Program-made: the position numbers and the translations under genes
In this document: in pieces, positions 48,905-58,124 of the stretch
Layout of the letters: every line of letters starts with the position of its first letter
Numbering within the stretch: position 1 is the first letter of the stretch
NCBI RefSeq assembly: GCF_001306915.1
Contig: NZ_LJTC01000002.1
Location: 72,108-136,107, forward strand
DNA from: Pseudoalteromonas lipolytica
Lineage (GTDB): Bacteria > Pseudomonadota > Gammaproteobacteria > Enterobacterales > Alteromonadaceae
Length of the DNA stretch: 64,000 nt
Direction of reading: 5' to 3'
Notes under the pieces: generated by a model
The model's input: the letters and a program-made list of their open reading frames with translations, nothing else
Database searches by the model: none
What the model was told of the DNA's origin: nothing

Positions 48905-50755
48905 TTATTCTAAACCAAAGGCACTTGCGCCAAGGTCTGCACTACTTACTATATTTCTGAAACCTGCGAATAACTCTCGGCCTGTACCATATGTTTGACT
49001 TGGTTGGCTAAGTTGTAATTCACGTTTTGCTAATTCTTGATCGCTTACGTGTACTTTCAATACACCCGCTGGTGCATCAAGCGTCACTAAGTCACCTTCG
49101 TGAATTTTTGCGATTACACCACCTTCAACCGCTTCTGGTGCTAAGTGGATTGCAGCAGGAACTTTACCTGATGCACCCGACATACGGCCGTCTGTCACAA
49201 TCGCCACTTTGTAGCCTTGGTCTTGTAGTGTTGCCATTACTGGCGTTAATTTATGAAGCTCAGGCATGCCTTTCGCCTTCGGACCTTGCTCTTTAATTAC
49301 AGCAATAAAGTCTGTATTTAACTCACCGCGGCTATATGCTTCTTGTAACTCACCTTGTGAGCTAAATACTTTAGCTGGTGCAGAAACAACTTGGTGAGAT
49401 TCAGCCACTGCAGAAACTTTAATAACGGCTTTGCCAAGGTTACCCGTAAGAAGCTGTAAACCACCCTGCTTGCTAAACGGGTTATCAATCGGACGTAACA
49501 CTTCTTCGTCATGTGACTTTTCAGGACACGCTACCCATTTAACTTTGCTTGGGCCTGTGCTGTTAGTCATGATCACTGATGAATCTTTATCTAGCATTGG
49601 CTCTGTGGTGTATGCCTCAAGGCCATCACCCACAATCGTTTTCACGTCGTTATGTAAGTAACCTTTGCTCAGTAGTTGCTTCATTAAGAAGCCCATACCG
49701 CCGGCTGCTTGGAAGTGGTTTACATCTGCTGAGCCGTTCGGGTAAATACGTGTAAGAAGTGGCACAACTTCTGATAAGTCAGCCATGTCTTTCCAAGTAA
49801 GGATTACACCCGCTGCTTTCGCAATTGCTACTAAGTGGATTGCGTGGTTAGTTGAGCCGCCTGTTGATAACAAGCCTACTAAACCATTAATAATTGTTTT
49901 TTCACTGACTACGTCAGCTAGGCAGTTAGCATCTTTTGTTTCGATTAACTGCTTTAACATGGTTTCGACAGCATGACCTGTTAAACCATCACGAAGTTCT
50001 GTGTAAGGGTTAATGAAAGAGCTACCTGGTAAATGTAGACCCATGATTTCCATTAACATTTGATTCGAGTTAGCGGTACCGTAGAAAGTACACGTACCCG
50101 CACTGTGATACGATGCGCTTTCAGCTTCTAACAGCTCTTCGCGACTTACTAAGCCTTGTGCAAATTTTTGACGAACACGGGCTTTTTCTTTATTCGGGAT
50201 ACCCGATTGCATTGGACCTGCTGGTAAGAAATACGTTGGTAAATGACCAAATGATAAGGCACCAATTAAAAGTCCAGGGACAATCTTGTCACACACACCT
50301 AAACAGAAAACACCGTCGAACACGTCATGCGATAAAGAAACCGCTGTAGACATTGCAATCACATCACGTGAGAACAATGATAGTTCCATACCATCACGGC
50401 CTTGAGTAACACCGTCGCACATAGCAGGTACGCCGCCAGCAACTTGTGCTGTAGCATCGAACTTAGTGGCAAGGCTTTTGATGATTTCCGGATAATCTTT
50501 GTAAGGAACATGCGCTGAAAGCATGTCGTTATAAGCGTTGATGATAGCTAGGTTTGGTTGCTCGTCTGCTTTTAAGCGAGCTTTGTCATCGCTGCTACAA
50601 GCAGCCATAACGTGTGCAATATTACCACAGCCTAAACCTGCACGAACTCTTGTTTGTTTTTTTGCGTGCGCGATTCGCTCTAAATAAGCTTGGCGGGTCT
50701 CTTTACTGCGTTCGATAACGCGTTCGGTGACTTCTTGGATACGAGGATGCAACAT
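48905..50755 (-). CDS. edd: 6-phosphogluconate dehydratase
   Basis: This 616-residue IlvD/Edd-family iron-sulfur enzyme makes KDPG from 6-phosphogluconate. The cluster cysteines lie in [16 protein letters not shown] and FLCLGVCD-like [14 protein letters not shown], and [12 protein letters not shown] is near the end. An in-frame extension upstream exists; the ATG at 50755 ([13 protein letters not shown]) matches the E. coli start. Two operator palindromes lie 136-183 bases upstream. Confidence 0.95.
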   Translation of the reverse strand: MLHPRIQEVTERVIERSKETRQAYLERIAHAKKQTRVRAGLGCGNIAHVMAACSSDDKARLKADEQPNLAIINAYNDMLSAHVPYKDYPEIIKSLATKFDATAQVAGGVPAMCDGVTQGRDGMELSLFSRDVIAMSTAVSLSHDVFDGVFCLGVCDKIVPGLLIGALSFGHLPTYFLPAGPMQSGIPNKEKARVRQKFAQGLVSREELLEAESASYHSAGTCTFYGTANSNQMLMEIMGLHLPGSSFINPYTELRDGLTGHAVETMLKQLIETKDANCLADVVSEKTIINGLVGLLSTGGSTNHAIHLVAIAKAAGVILTWKDMADLSEVVPLLTRIYPNGSADVNHFQAAGGMGFLMKQLLSKGYLHNDVKTIVGDGLEAYTTEPMLDKDSSVIMTNSTGPSKVKWVACPEKSHDEEVLRPIDNPFSKQGGLQLLTGNLGKAVIKVSAVAESHQVVSAPAKVFSSQGELQEAYSRGELNTDFIAVIKEQGPKAKGMPELHKLTPVMATLQDQGYKVAIVTDGRMSGASGKVPAAIHLAPEAVEGGVIAKIHEGDLVTLDAPAGVLKVHVSDQELAKRELQLSQPSQTYGTGRELFAGFRNIVSSADLGASAFGLE

Positions 50756-50890
50756 ATAAATTCGACTCATCTCTATAGTTAGAGGATAAAGGCTCAGTAA
50801 CAATTACAGACTCCACGAAAATAATTGTACTGAGCAACTTTGATTTACCCGTTCAAAGGTACGCTGACAGGCTGTCTCTCACAACCAACC

Positions 50891-50904
50891 TGACACCGGT
50901 GTCA
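50891..50904. promoter_or_regulatory. LacI-type operator, edd-proximal copy
   Basis: A perfect 14-bp palindrome with a central CG step, TGACACCGGTGTCA. It is identical to the copies at 50924 and 53409. Being downstream of the predicted -10, it would block elongation or looping would link it with its neighbour (33 bp centre to centre). Confidence 0.8.
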
Positions 50905-50908
50905 CTGT

Positions 50909-50938
50909 ATTAACTCATGACTGTGACACCGGTGTCAA
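50909..50938 (-). promoter_or_regulatory. Candidate edd promoter
   Basis: On the minus strand, -35 TTGACA (50938-50933) is perfect and lies inside the distal operator. An 18-base spacer leads to GTTAAT (50914-50909). Repressor bound at either palindrome would occlude it. Confidence 0.55.
50924..50937. promoter_or_regulatory. LacI-type operator, edd-distal copy
   Basis: The second perfect copy of the 14-bp palindrome TGACACCGGTGTCA, overlapping the -35 hexamer of the edd promoter. Confidence 0.8.
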
Positions 50939-51126
50939 CCTTATCTGTTAAATTTAGTTTAATTTTTTTAAATGACCAAATAATAAACAATGTAATTTTA
51001 GTAGAATATGAGTAGAATTCATGTGAAGTACCACTATCAAAGGCCTATAGACAAGACAAGCTTGGAGGTTTGTTTTAATTAAAAACAGTAACTTATAGCG
51101 TTTTCATGAAATTTTTTAGCCTGAAA

Positions 51127-51163
51127 TAAAAAAGCCCGAGAACGCGTCACTCATTCTCGGGCT
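51127..51163 (-). terminator. Intrinsic terminator of the glk-lacI operon
   Basis: The stem AGCCCGAGAA/TTCTCGGGCT (51133-51142 with 51154-51163) has an 11-base loop and is followed on the minus strand by TTTTTTATTTC. Confidence 0.9.
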
Positions 51164-51186
51164 ACTGTGAAAAAACAAGATGAAAT

Positions 51187-52200
51187 TTATTTAATTGCTG
51201 CTGTCGACTCACGAGTAATGAGTTTTGCTTCAAGGGTTACTTGATAAGGCGACTCTTGTGGATCACCAATATGAGTGATCAATTGCTTAACCGCTTGCTG
51301 AGTCATTTCTTCAACTGGTTGTGCAATGGTCGTTAACCCTGGCCAAATATGACGTGCAATTGGTGCGTTATCAAACCCTGCAATAGAGATATCATCAGGC
51401 ACTCTTAACTGCATTTGTGTAGCAAGCTTTAATACCGCCGCTGCCATGTAATCATTTGAGGCAAATACTGCTGTCGGGCGAGGGTTTAAATCTAAAATTG
51501 TACGGGCACTATCTACACCAGAGTGATAACTGAAGTTACCTTCTTCAACTAAGCGTTCATCAAACTCAATACCATTTGACGCAAGTGCTCTTCGATAACC
51601 TTTAAAACGCTGCTCTGTGGCACTGTGATCAGGGTGACCTTTAATGAAGGCAATTTCTTTATGGCCCAGCTTAATAAGATGCTCTGTTATTTCAAAAGCC
51701 CCCTGCTCATCATTACTTCTTACTGAAATAGAGTCGTCTTCAAGTACTGCTGATGCGACGCGAGCATACGGGATCTTTTTCGACTTTAAAAAGCTTACAA
51801 GTTCAGGAAAATCTGAAAATGGCGGGGTCAATACAATACCGTCTAAACGAGAAGTTTGAATTAATTGCTCAATGTTACTAATTAATTCATCACCGCGTAA
51901 TTCGCAAGGATGGATCAATAAATTGTAGTTAAGTTCATGGCACGCCGCTAAGGCACCAGTTTGCACCCGGGTAATATAGCTTTTACTCGGATTATCGTAC
52001 AAGCAACCAATAATAAAACTACGGTTTTGTGCTAAACCTCTAGCGATTGGGTTTGGCGTGTAATCGAGCTCTTTAAATACTTTAAGTACTTTTTCGCGCG
52101 TTGCATCACTCACGTTTGGCTCATTGTTAAGCACGCGAGATACTGTTTTTTTCGATACACCGGCATAGCTGGCGACACTGTTGATGGTTACTTTCTTCAT
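51187..52200 (-). CDS. LacI family regulator, likely controls glk and edd-eda-gap
   Basis: This 337-residue repressor has an N-terminal helix-turn-helix and hinge (TINSVASYAGVSKKTVSRVL, YTPNPIARGLAQNRS) and a PBP-like sugar-binding core ending in ISIAGFDNAPIARHIWPGLT. It lies 22 bases after glk in the same operon. The operon promoter and the edd promoter carry the same palindrome, so it is the best candidate for binding it, with a sugar or sugar phosphate as effector. The ATG at 52200 is preferred to the TTG five codons upstream. Confidence 0.9.
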   Translation of the reverse strand: MKKVTINSVASYAGVSKKTVSRVLNNEPNVSDATREKVLKVFKELDYTPNPIARGLAQNRSFIIGCLYDNPSKSYITRVQTGALAACHELNYNLLIHPCELRGDELISNIEQLIQTSRLDGIVLTPPFSDFPELVSFLKSKKIPYARVASAVLEDDSISVRSNDEQGAFEITEHLIKLGHKEIAFIKGHPDHSATEQRFKGYRRALASNGIEFDERLVEEGNFSYHSGVDSARTILDLNPRPTAVFASNDYMAAAVLKLATQMQLRVPDDISIAGFDNAPIARHIWPGLTTIAQPVEEMTQQAVKQLITHIGDPQESPYQVTLEAKLITRESTAAIK

Positions 52201-52222
52201 CCGCTCTACATCCAACTGCTAA

Positions 52223-53221
52223 TTACGCGTTACTTTTAACATGTATACACGCAGCAGCACCAATGAATGGAATGTTGTCTTGTGTTACAAGCGTAACAGG
52301 GATCTGTGAAGTATATTGCGACATAATGCCTTTGTCTGCAAAACGTTCAACAAATCGACTAGATAATAAACGTTGTTGCATACGAGGTAAAATACCACCA
52401 CCAATAAATACGCCACCTAATGCGCCAAATGTCAGGGCTAAGTCCCCTGCTACACTACCAATCCAATCACAAAATTGATTGAGTGTTGCATCACAGACTT
52501 CGCATTGACCAGTGGTTGCAAGCTCGCTAATTTGTGCTGCATCTAAATTCTTCGCTTCTACGCCTTTTACCGCAGCCATAGCGCCATATAAATGAGCAAT
52601 ACCAGGGCCTGAGAACACAGTCTCCACAGAAACATGATTTAATTGCTTTTTAAGCTCAGTAATCAGCCTACGGTCTAAGTCTGTGACAGCTGCAAGGGTA
52701 ATGTGCCCTGCTTCACAGCTAAGAACAGCACTGCCTTGTGATGTGCGAACTAAACATGCAGCACCAAAACCTGTACCAGGCCCCATAACTGCGATATTCG
52801 CATTTTCATCCGCCTGACCTGCTTTAACAGCCATATTTTGCGAATCATCTAAATAAGGTGCCGCATAAGCAAATGCTGCAAAGTCGTTGATTACTTCAAG
52901 TTGCTCAAATGAAAACTCAGCCTTTAAATCGGCAACGTTAAAGTGCCAGCCAAGGTTAGTTAAGTGAACTTGACCTGCTTTAATCGGGCCAGCTACTGCT
53001 AAACATGCACGGCTTGGCTTTGGAAACGAAATTTGACTAAAGTACTGGTTAATCGCACTTTCTAAAGAGCCAAAATCTGCACTTGGAAAAGTTAAATTGT
53101 GCTCGATAACAAACTGGTTAGTTTGTGCATTAAAGTCAGTGATTAAAGCGAAACGAGCGTTAGTGCCGCCGATATCGGCAACAAGAATAGGAACGAATTC
53201 TGTGGTTGTCTGTGTGTTCAT
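52223..53221 (-). CDS. glk: Glucokinase
   Basis: This 332-residue hexokinase-family enzyme of the bacterial Glk type phosphorylates glucose. The ATP-binding loop is ADIGGTNARFAL. EVINDFAAFAYA carries the catalytic Asp, and GPGTGFGAACLV and GGVFIGGGILPRM follow. It is first in a glk-lacI operon behind an operator-controlled promoter and a 5' leader with an intrinsic terminator. The product feeds the Entner-Doudoroff genes next door. Confidence 0.95.
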   Translation of the reverse strand: MNTQTTTEFVPILVADIGGTNARFALITDFNAQTNQFVIEHNLTFPSADFGSLESAINQYFSQISFPKPSRACLAVAGPIKAGQVHLTNLGWHFNVADLKAEFSFEQLEVINDFAAFAYAAPYLDDSQNMAVKAGQADENANIAVMGPGTGFGAACLVRTSQGSAVLSCEAGHITLAAVTDLDRRLITELKKQLNHVSVETVFSGPGIAHLYGAMAAVKGVEAKNLDAAQISELATTGQCEVCDATLNQFCDWIGSVAGDLALTFGALGGVFIGGGILPRMQQRLLSSRFVERFADKGIMSQYTSQIPVTLVTQDNIPFIGAAACIHVKSNA

Positions 53222-53337
53222 GATGTTTTCTCTATTTGTCTAAGCTAGTTGCCGCTTATTTTTCTAGTTTTCAATGGCAAAGCCACCGTGTCTGCTAAAC
53301 TTTGGGTCATTGCCTCAAAGAAGCTATCTTTTGTATT

Positions 53338-53367
53338 AAAAAAATGCTGCCCAAATGAATGGGCAGC
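53338..53367 (-). terminator. Intrinsic terminator inside the glk leader
   Basis: The stem GCTGCCCA/TGGGCAGC (53346-53353 with 53360-53367) has a 6-base loop and is followed on the minus strand by A and seven T. It lies about 35 bases after the predicted glk start site and 117 bases before the glk ATG. No gene ends here, so it should be an attenuator or the end of a short RNA. Confidence 0.7.
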
Positions 53368-53404
53368 CAAATACGTTTTGACAACAAAATGATAAAACAG
53401 TGAC

Positions 53405-53434
53405 ATTATGACACCGGTGTCAGATTTGGATCAA
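53405..53434 (-). promoter_or_regulatory. Candidate glk promoter
   Basis: On the minus strand, -35 TTGATC (53434-53429) and -10 CATAAT (53410-53405) are 18 bases apart. The operator palindrome fills the spacer and touches the -10. Confidence 0.5.
53409..53422. promoter_or_regulatory. LacI-type operator upstream of glk
   Basis: The third perfect copy of TGACACCGGTGTCA, placed between the -35 and -10 of the glk promoter. It links glk-lacI with edd-eda-gap in one regulon. Confidence 0.8.
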
Positions 53435-53636
53435 TAAAAATTTTCATTATTTGTGCATGCATACGTATTTAATGAGAAAACCTGCGTATTAAGTATCGAA
53501 AAGGCATTTATAAACACATAAAAAATACCTAACTGTGTACAGAACAGCCACACTCTCGCGGCTTGTCACAAATAGCTTGAAAAAAATATTAAATAGCCGA
53601 AAATGGCAATTACTAGTTCTGTTATTTGGTAACCAT

Positions 53637-54656
53637 ATGAAAGGTAAGGCGACATCTTTTGACATTGCACATTATGCGGGTGTGTCGCAGTCAACCGTGT
53701 CTCGCGCGCTGCGAAATAGCCCTTTGGTCAACGAAGAAACCCGTCGACGTGTTCATGAGGTAGCAAAGCAGCTCAACTACAAAGTTGATAAAAATGCCAG
53801 TAACTTAAGAACACAGCAAAGTAGCACCCTCGCCCTGTTATTATTTGAAGATCCCACTTCGGATGAATCACAAATAAACCCTTTCTTTTTGGCGATGCTA
53901 GGTAGTATAACCAGAGCCTGTGCAAAAGAAGGCTACGACTTACTGGTATCGTTTCAGTCGAGCAGCTCTGATTGGCAAGCCGATTACGAAGACAGCCATC
54001 GTGCAGATGGCTTAATACTGCTTGGTTATGGTGATTACCTTGATTATCAACCTAAATTTAAAACCCTAATAGATCAGCACACTAAATTTGTATGTTGGGG
54101 TGCCAGTGTAGATAACCGCCCAGATTTAACTGTGAGCTGTGATAACTACGGCGGTGGTAAATTAGCAGCAGAACATTTACTCGCAACAGGAAGAACCGAT
54201 TGTGCATTTATTGGTGATGCATCTGAGCATAGTCCAGAATTTTTTGCTCGCTACCAAGGCTTTAAAGATGCATTTCTAGCCAAAGGCGTGAATTTAAACG
54301 AACGTAAGATGGCAAATGCTATTTCAACAGAAGAATCAGGCTATCACGCGACTCGTTCACTCTTAGCAAATAATATTCGTTTTAACTCATTATTTGCTGC
54401 CAGTGACCTTATTGCGATTGGTGCTATTCGCGCATTGAAAGAAGCAAAAATAAAGGTTCCTGATGATGTGCACGTTGTTGGCTTTGATAATATTGCGGTT
54501 TCGAGCTTTGTAAACCCACCACTTACCACCGTTCAGCAAGACACCACCCTCGCCGGACAAATGTTGGTCGATAACCTGCTCAAACTTATTCGTGGTGAAG
54601 ATGTAGAGAATACCCTTTTACCACCTCGGTTAATTATTCGCGGTTCAAGTGTTTAA
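53637..54656 (+). CDS. LacI family regulator (second)
   Basis: This 339-residue regulator has the helix-turn-helix SFDIAHYAGVSQSTVSRALR and a PBP-like core ending VHVVGFDNIAVSSFVNPPLT. The frame extends upstream to a GTG, but ATG 53637 gives the normal LacI length and N-terminus. It diverges from glk. Its DNA target is not evident; it differs from the other LacI protein in the recognition helix (SQSTVSRAL versus SKKTVSRVL). Confidence 0.88.
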   Translation: MKGKATSFDIAHYAGVSQSTVSRALRNSPLVNEETRRRVHEVAKQLNYKVDKNASNLRTQQSSTLALLLFEDPTSDESQINPFFLAMLGSITRACAKEGYDLLVSFQSSSSDWQADYEDSHRADGLILLGYGDYLDYQPKFKTLIDQHTKFVCWGASVDNRPDLTVSCDNYGGGKLAAEHLLATGRTDCAFIGDASEHSPEFFARYQGFKDAFLAKGVNLNERKMANAISTEESGYHATRSLLANNIRFNSLFAASDLIAIGAIRALKEAKIKVPDDVHVVGFDNIAVSSFVNPPLTTVQQDTTLAGQMLVDNLLKLIRGEDVENTLLPPRLIIRGSSV

Positions 54657-54662
54657 TTTTTA

Positions 54663-54684
54663 GCGATAACAGCTTTGTTATCGC
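54663..54684 (+). terminator. Possible terminator hairpin after the second lacI
   Basis: A perfect 9-bp stem GCGATAACA/TGTTATCGC has a GCTT loop just after the stop codon. No T-run follows, so intrinsic termination is doubtful. Confidence 0.4.
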
Positions 54685-54849
54685 CTACTCCCTCCCTAAC
54701 CAGACACTTATTGCATTAAAATCAGTTTTTTTTCGATTTACCCAAGACTATTACTTCGAAAAAGCAGATAATTACACCTATTATGATGAAAATGCTTATC
54801 TGGCATATAACGCTTTAGATAGCAACGCGCACAAAGGTGGAATTTTTTA

Positions 54850-57036
54850 ATGGAAATTAAAGTTAATTTTCTCGACAACCTCAGACTTGAAGCCAAGTTT
54901 GATGATTTCTCTGTCATTGCAGACCAACCTATTCGCTATAAGGGTGATGGCACTGCACCAAGTCCATTCGATTACTTCTTAGCATCTTCTGCATTGTGTG
55001 CGGCTTACTTTATTAAAGTGTATTGTAATTCTCGCGATATCCCGACAGATGGTATTCGTGTTGCGCAAAACAATATCGTTGACCCAGAAGACCGCTATAA
55101 CCAAATTTTTCAAATTCAGGTTGAGTTACCAGAAAGCCTTTCAGAGAAAGATCGCACAGGTATTTTACGCTCTGTCGAGCGCTGTACAGTTAAACGTGTT
55201 ATTCAAACTGGCCCTGAATTTAAGATCGATACTGTTGAAAGCATCGAAGCCGACGCGCAAGCAATGTTGATGGCAAAACCCGCTGATGACAATAATACAT
55301 TTATTTTAGGTAAAGATTTACCACTTGAAGAAACCATCGCAAATATGACGGCCATCCTTGAAGAGTTAGGGATGAAAATCGAGATTTCTTCTTGGCGTAA
55401 TATTGTGCCAAATGTATGGTCACTTCATATTCGTGATGCAGCTTCGCCTATGTGTTTTACCAATGGTAAAGGTGCAACTAAAGAAAGCGCGCTATGCTCA
55501 GCTTTAGGCGAATTTATTGAGCGCTTAAACTGTAACTTCTTCTATAACGACCAGTTCTTAGGTGAAGACATTGCTAATAGCGAGTTTGTTCATTACCCAA
55601 ATGAAAAGTGGTTTGCTCTGACTGACGATGACTCTCTACCTGAGGGCATATTAGATGATTATACCCGTGAAATTTATAATCCAGATGGTGAGCTATGCGG
55701 CTCACACTTAATCGATACTAACTCTGGTAATAAAGAACGTGGTATTTGCTCTATTCCTTATGTTCGCCAGTCAGACGGTGAAACGGTTTACTTCCCTTCA
55801 AACCTAATTGAAAACTTATTCTTAAGTAATGGTATGAGTGCTGGAAACAACTTTGCCGAAGCAAAAGTACAGTGTTTATCTGAAATTTTTGAGCGTGCAG
55901 TTAAGCGCCAAATCATTGAGCAAGAAATTGTTTTACCAGACGTCCCTCAAGAGGTTTTAAACAAGTACCCAGGTATTGTTGCGGGTATTAATGGTCTTGA
56001 AGAACAAGGTTTCCCTGTTGTAGTAAAAGATGCCTCACTAGGCGGTCAGTTCCCAGTGATGTGCGTAACACTCATGAACCCTAAAACTGGCGGTGTATTT
56101 GCCTCTTTTGGTGCGCACCCAAGCTTTGAAGTGGCGTTAGAGCGCAGCTTAACTGAGCTATTACAAGGTAGAAGCTTTGAAGGCTTAAACGATGTGCCTA
56201 AGCCGACGTTCAATAGCATGGCTGTGTCGGAGCCAGAAAACTTTGTAGAGCACTTTATTGATTCAACTGGCGTGATCTCATGGCGTTTCTTCAGCGCTAA
56301 ACACGATTATGATTTTGTAGAGTGGGATTTCTCTGGTAGCAATGAGGAAGAAACAGCGAGCTTATTCGGTATATTAGAAAGTTTAGGTAAAGAAGCTTAC
56401 ATTGCTGAGTTCTCAGATCTTGGTACCGCATGCCGCATTTTAGTGCCTGATTACTCAGAAGTGTATCCAGTGGAAGACTTGATTTGGGATAATACCAATA
56501 AAGCACTTAACTTCCGTGAAGATATCCTAAACCTGCATCGTTTATCAGAAGATCAACTTGCTGATTTAGTTGAGCGTTTAGAACAAAGTGAACTTGATAA
56601 CTACATAGATATCATCACCTTAATCGGTATTGAGTTTGATGAAAACACAGTATGGGGTCAGTTAACGATTCTTGAGCTGAAGCTACTTATTTACTTAGCA
56701 CTTGGTGATTTAGAAGCAGCAATGGAGCTTGTTGAAGCATTCTTGCAGTATAACGACAATACCATTGTTGAACGCGGCCTATTCTACCAAGCAATGCATG
56801 CAACGTTAGAAGTCGCACTCAGCGATGACCTAGAGATTGAAGATTACATTCATAGCTTCACCCGTATGTTTGGACAAGATACGATGGATGCTGTCGTTGG
56901 TTCAATTAACGGCGATGTAATGTTCTATGGTTTAACAGAAACCAGCATGAAGCTTGAGGGTTTAGACAGACACCTTCGTTTAATCGAAAGTTACAAAAAA
57001 CTACACGCTGCCCGCGCTAAAAAAGCAGGGCTGTAG
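54850..57036 (+). CDS. ycaO: OsmC-YcaO fusion protein
   Basis: This 728-residue protein has two parts. Residues 1-140 are an OsmC-like domain with the two peroxidatic/resolving cysteines C50 (SSALCAAYF) and C112 (ERCTVKRVI). Residues about 150-728 match E. coli YcaO: FTNGKGATKESALCSALGEF, LIDTNSGNKERGICSIPYVR and GAHPSFEVALERSLTELLQG. A C-terminal TPR-like part is included. YcaO uses ATP to activate amide backbones and in E. coli assists RimO-dependent methylthiolation of ribosomal protein S12. The OsmC fusion suggests thiol or peroxide chemistry linked to that task (inference). Confidence 0.9.
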   Translation: MEIKVNFLDNLRLEAKFDDFSVIADQPIRYKGDGTAPSPFDYFLASSALCAAYFIKVYCNSRDIPTDGIRVAQNNIVDPEDRYNQIFQIQVELPESLSEKDRTGILRSVERCTVKRVIQTGPEFKIDTVESIEADAQAMLMAKPADDNNTFILGKDLPLEETIANMTAILEELGMKIEISSWRNIVPNVWSLHIRDAASPMCFTNGKGATKESALCSALGEFIERLNCNFFYNDQFLGEDIANSEFVHYPNEKWFALTDDDSLPEGILDDYTREIYNPDGELCGSHLIDTNSGNKERGICSIPYVRQSDGETVYFPSNLIENLFLSNGMSAGNNFAEAKVQCLSEIFERAVKRQIIEQEIVLPDVPQEVLNKYPGIVAGINGLEEQGFPVVVKDASLGGQFPVMCVTLMNPKTGGVFASFGAHPSFEVALERSLTELLQGRSFEGLNDVPKPTFNSMAVSEPENFVEHFIDSTGVISWRFFSAKHDYDFVEWDFSGSNEEETASLFGILESLGKEAYIAEFSDLGTACRILVPDYSEVYPVEDLIWDNTNKALNFREDILNLHRLSEDQLADLVERLEQSELDNYIDIITLIGIEFDENTVWGQLTILELKLLIYLALGDLEAAMELVEAFLQYNDNTIVERGLFYQAMHATLEVALSDDLEIEDYIHSFTRMFGQDTMDAVVGSINGDVMFYGLTETSMKLEGLDRHLRLIESYKKLHAARAKKAGL

Positions 57037-57048
57037 CCAAGAAATATC

Positions 57049-57080
57049 AAAGCCGCATGTTTTCGTAACCTGCGGCTTTT
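57049..57080 (+). terminator. Intrinsic terminator of the OsmC-YcaO gene
   Basis: The stem AAAGCCGCA/TGCGGCTTT (57049-57057 with 57071-57079) has a 13-base loop, then TTTTC. It lies between convergent genes and may serve both. Confidence 0.75.
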
Positions 57081-57102
57081 CTGCTTTATTTAAAACCGTT
57101 AC

Positions 57103-58023
57103 TTAACGAAAACGCACACCTGTAATGTCGTATTCAGCAATAAAGCGGCCACCATATGTATCTACAAACATAAACTCCATCTCTATTTTTTCTCGTCGGC
57201 CTTTGTGCTCAAGCAATTCAACAATAAAGTGTTTATTTGAATTAAGATCATAAGAGCGACCTTGTGTTTCTCGGGTAATATTGAACTTTGTAGGGTTACC
57301 TATGCTATCAAAATACTCAAACAGCACGTTTAAACCGCGCGCATAAATTCCCGAGTCTCGCTCTGAGGAATTTGGTCTTTGCTGAGCCAACAACCAGGTT
57401 TTGTCCTTTTGATTTACAGCTTTAATAAACTCACTCATTAATTGTTGGTGTTCAACAAGAGGCGGCAGCTTTATTTCTTTTAGTGACTCTGTGAGTTTAT
57501 CGCCCGCTCCCCCGGTTCTTGCTATGTAATTCTCAAAACCGGCGTCTATCGACATATAATTTAAATAGTCCGCAAGGCCATCATTGTAAACCTGTTCAAA
57601 TGTGCCATATTCTTCCGAGAGAATATTTTCAAGACGATTATATAAAGAAAAAGCATGCGCTGAGTCTAATTTCTTCAGCTCAGAAGTGTCTACCAATTGA
57701 CCAAAAAGTAGTGCATTTAAGTCAATTACATTAGTTTTATCATCAAACGTAATGATTTCCTTAGCCCATTCTTTATCTGCTGAGGCAATTTGCAAATAGT
57801 AACGTTGAAAAGGCGCACTATGCTCATCAGCGATGGTTATTTTTTTGGTCGAAAAGTCATAAATTTTGGCATTTTTTGTAGGGCCAGTTCTAACACTTAT
57901 CTTTAAGTCTTTTGAGAGTTCGGTAAATTTATCTGACTTTTCGATCACAACTTCTTGAGCAGCAAAAATAGTCGTCGGAAGTAGCAACAAAATACTGGCA
58001 ATGCATTTACTAACATTTTTCAT
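57103..58023 (-). CDS. Exported protein of unknown function
   Basis: This 306-residue protein has a signal peptide (NVSKCIASILLLLPTTIFA). The mature part starts with a beta-rich domain (residues about 25-95). A helical middle and a C-terminal beta segment follow, ending GGRFIAEYDITGVRFR. No catalytic motif or lipobox is recognised. AAAGGGA precedes the ATG. It is the last of a minus-strand series of exported proteins and has its own gap of about 100 bases. Confidence 0.7.
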   Translation of the reverse strand: MKNVSKCIASILLLLPTTIFAAQEVVIEKSDKFTELSKDLKISVRTGPTKNAKIYDFSTKKITIADEHSAPFQRYYLQIASADKEWAKEIITFDDKTNVIDLNALLFGQLVDTSELKKLDSAHAFSLYNRLENILSEEYGTFEQVYNDGLADYLNYMSIDAGFENYIARTGGAGDKLTESLKEIKLPPLVEHQQLMSEFIKAVNQKDKTWLLAQQRPNSSERDSGIYARGLNVLFEYFDSIGNPTKFNITRETQGRSYDLNSNKHFIVELLEHKGRREKIEMEFMFVDTYGGRFIAEYDITGVRFR

Positions 58024-58124
58024 ATAAATCCCTTTAAGTTAAAAATCAGACCAAACCCAATAAAGGTACATAAATACCTTAAATGTATACTAAAGTGGTA
58101 ACTAATTGAAGCTTAGTGTGTATG

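Larger units (their letters stand above)
50756..51186. other. Intergenic region between edd and lacI
   Basis: This 431-base gap has no supported gene. From left to right it holds the edd leader with a small dyad GACAG/CTGTC (50866-50876), two operator palindromes overlapping the edd promoter, about 190 bases of AT-rich DNA without recognisable features, and the lacI terminator. Confidence 0.7.
53222..53636. other. Intergenic region between glk and the second lacI
   Basis: This 415-base divergent region holds, on the minus strand, a candidate promoter with operator, an intrinsic terminator, and a 22-codon open frame (53310-53245, starting MTQSLADTVALPL, with GAGG just before it) just ahead of glk. 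The 53435-53636 part is the AT-rich upstream region of the second lacI gene, where no clear promoter was identified. Confidence 0.6.

Noticed and set aside
51008-51082. A 24-codon frame between lacI and edd on the plus strand
   Set aside because: No ribosome site, no promoter I can defend, and no known peptide.
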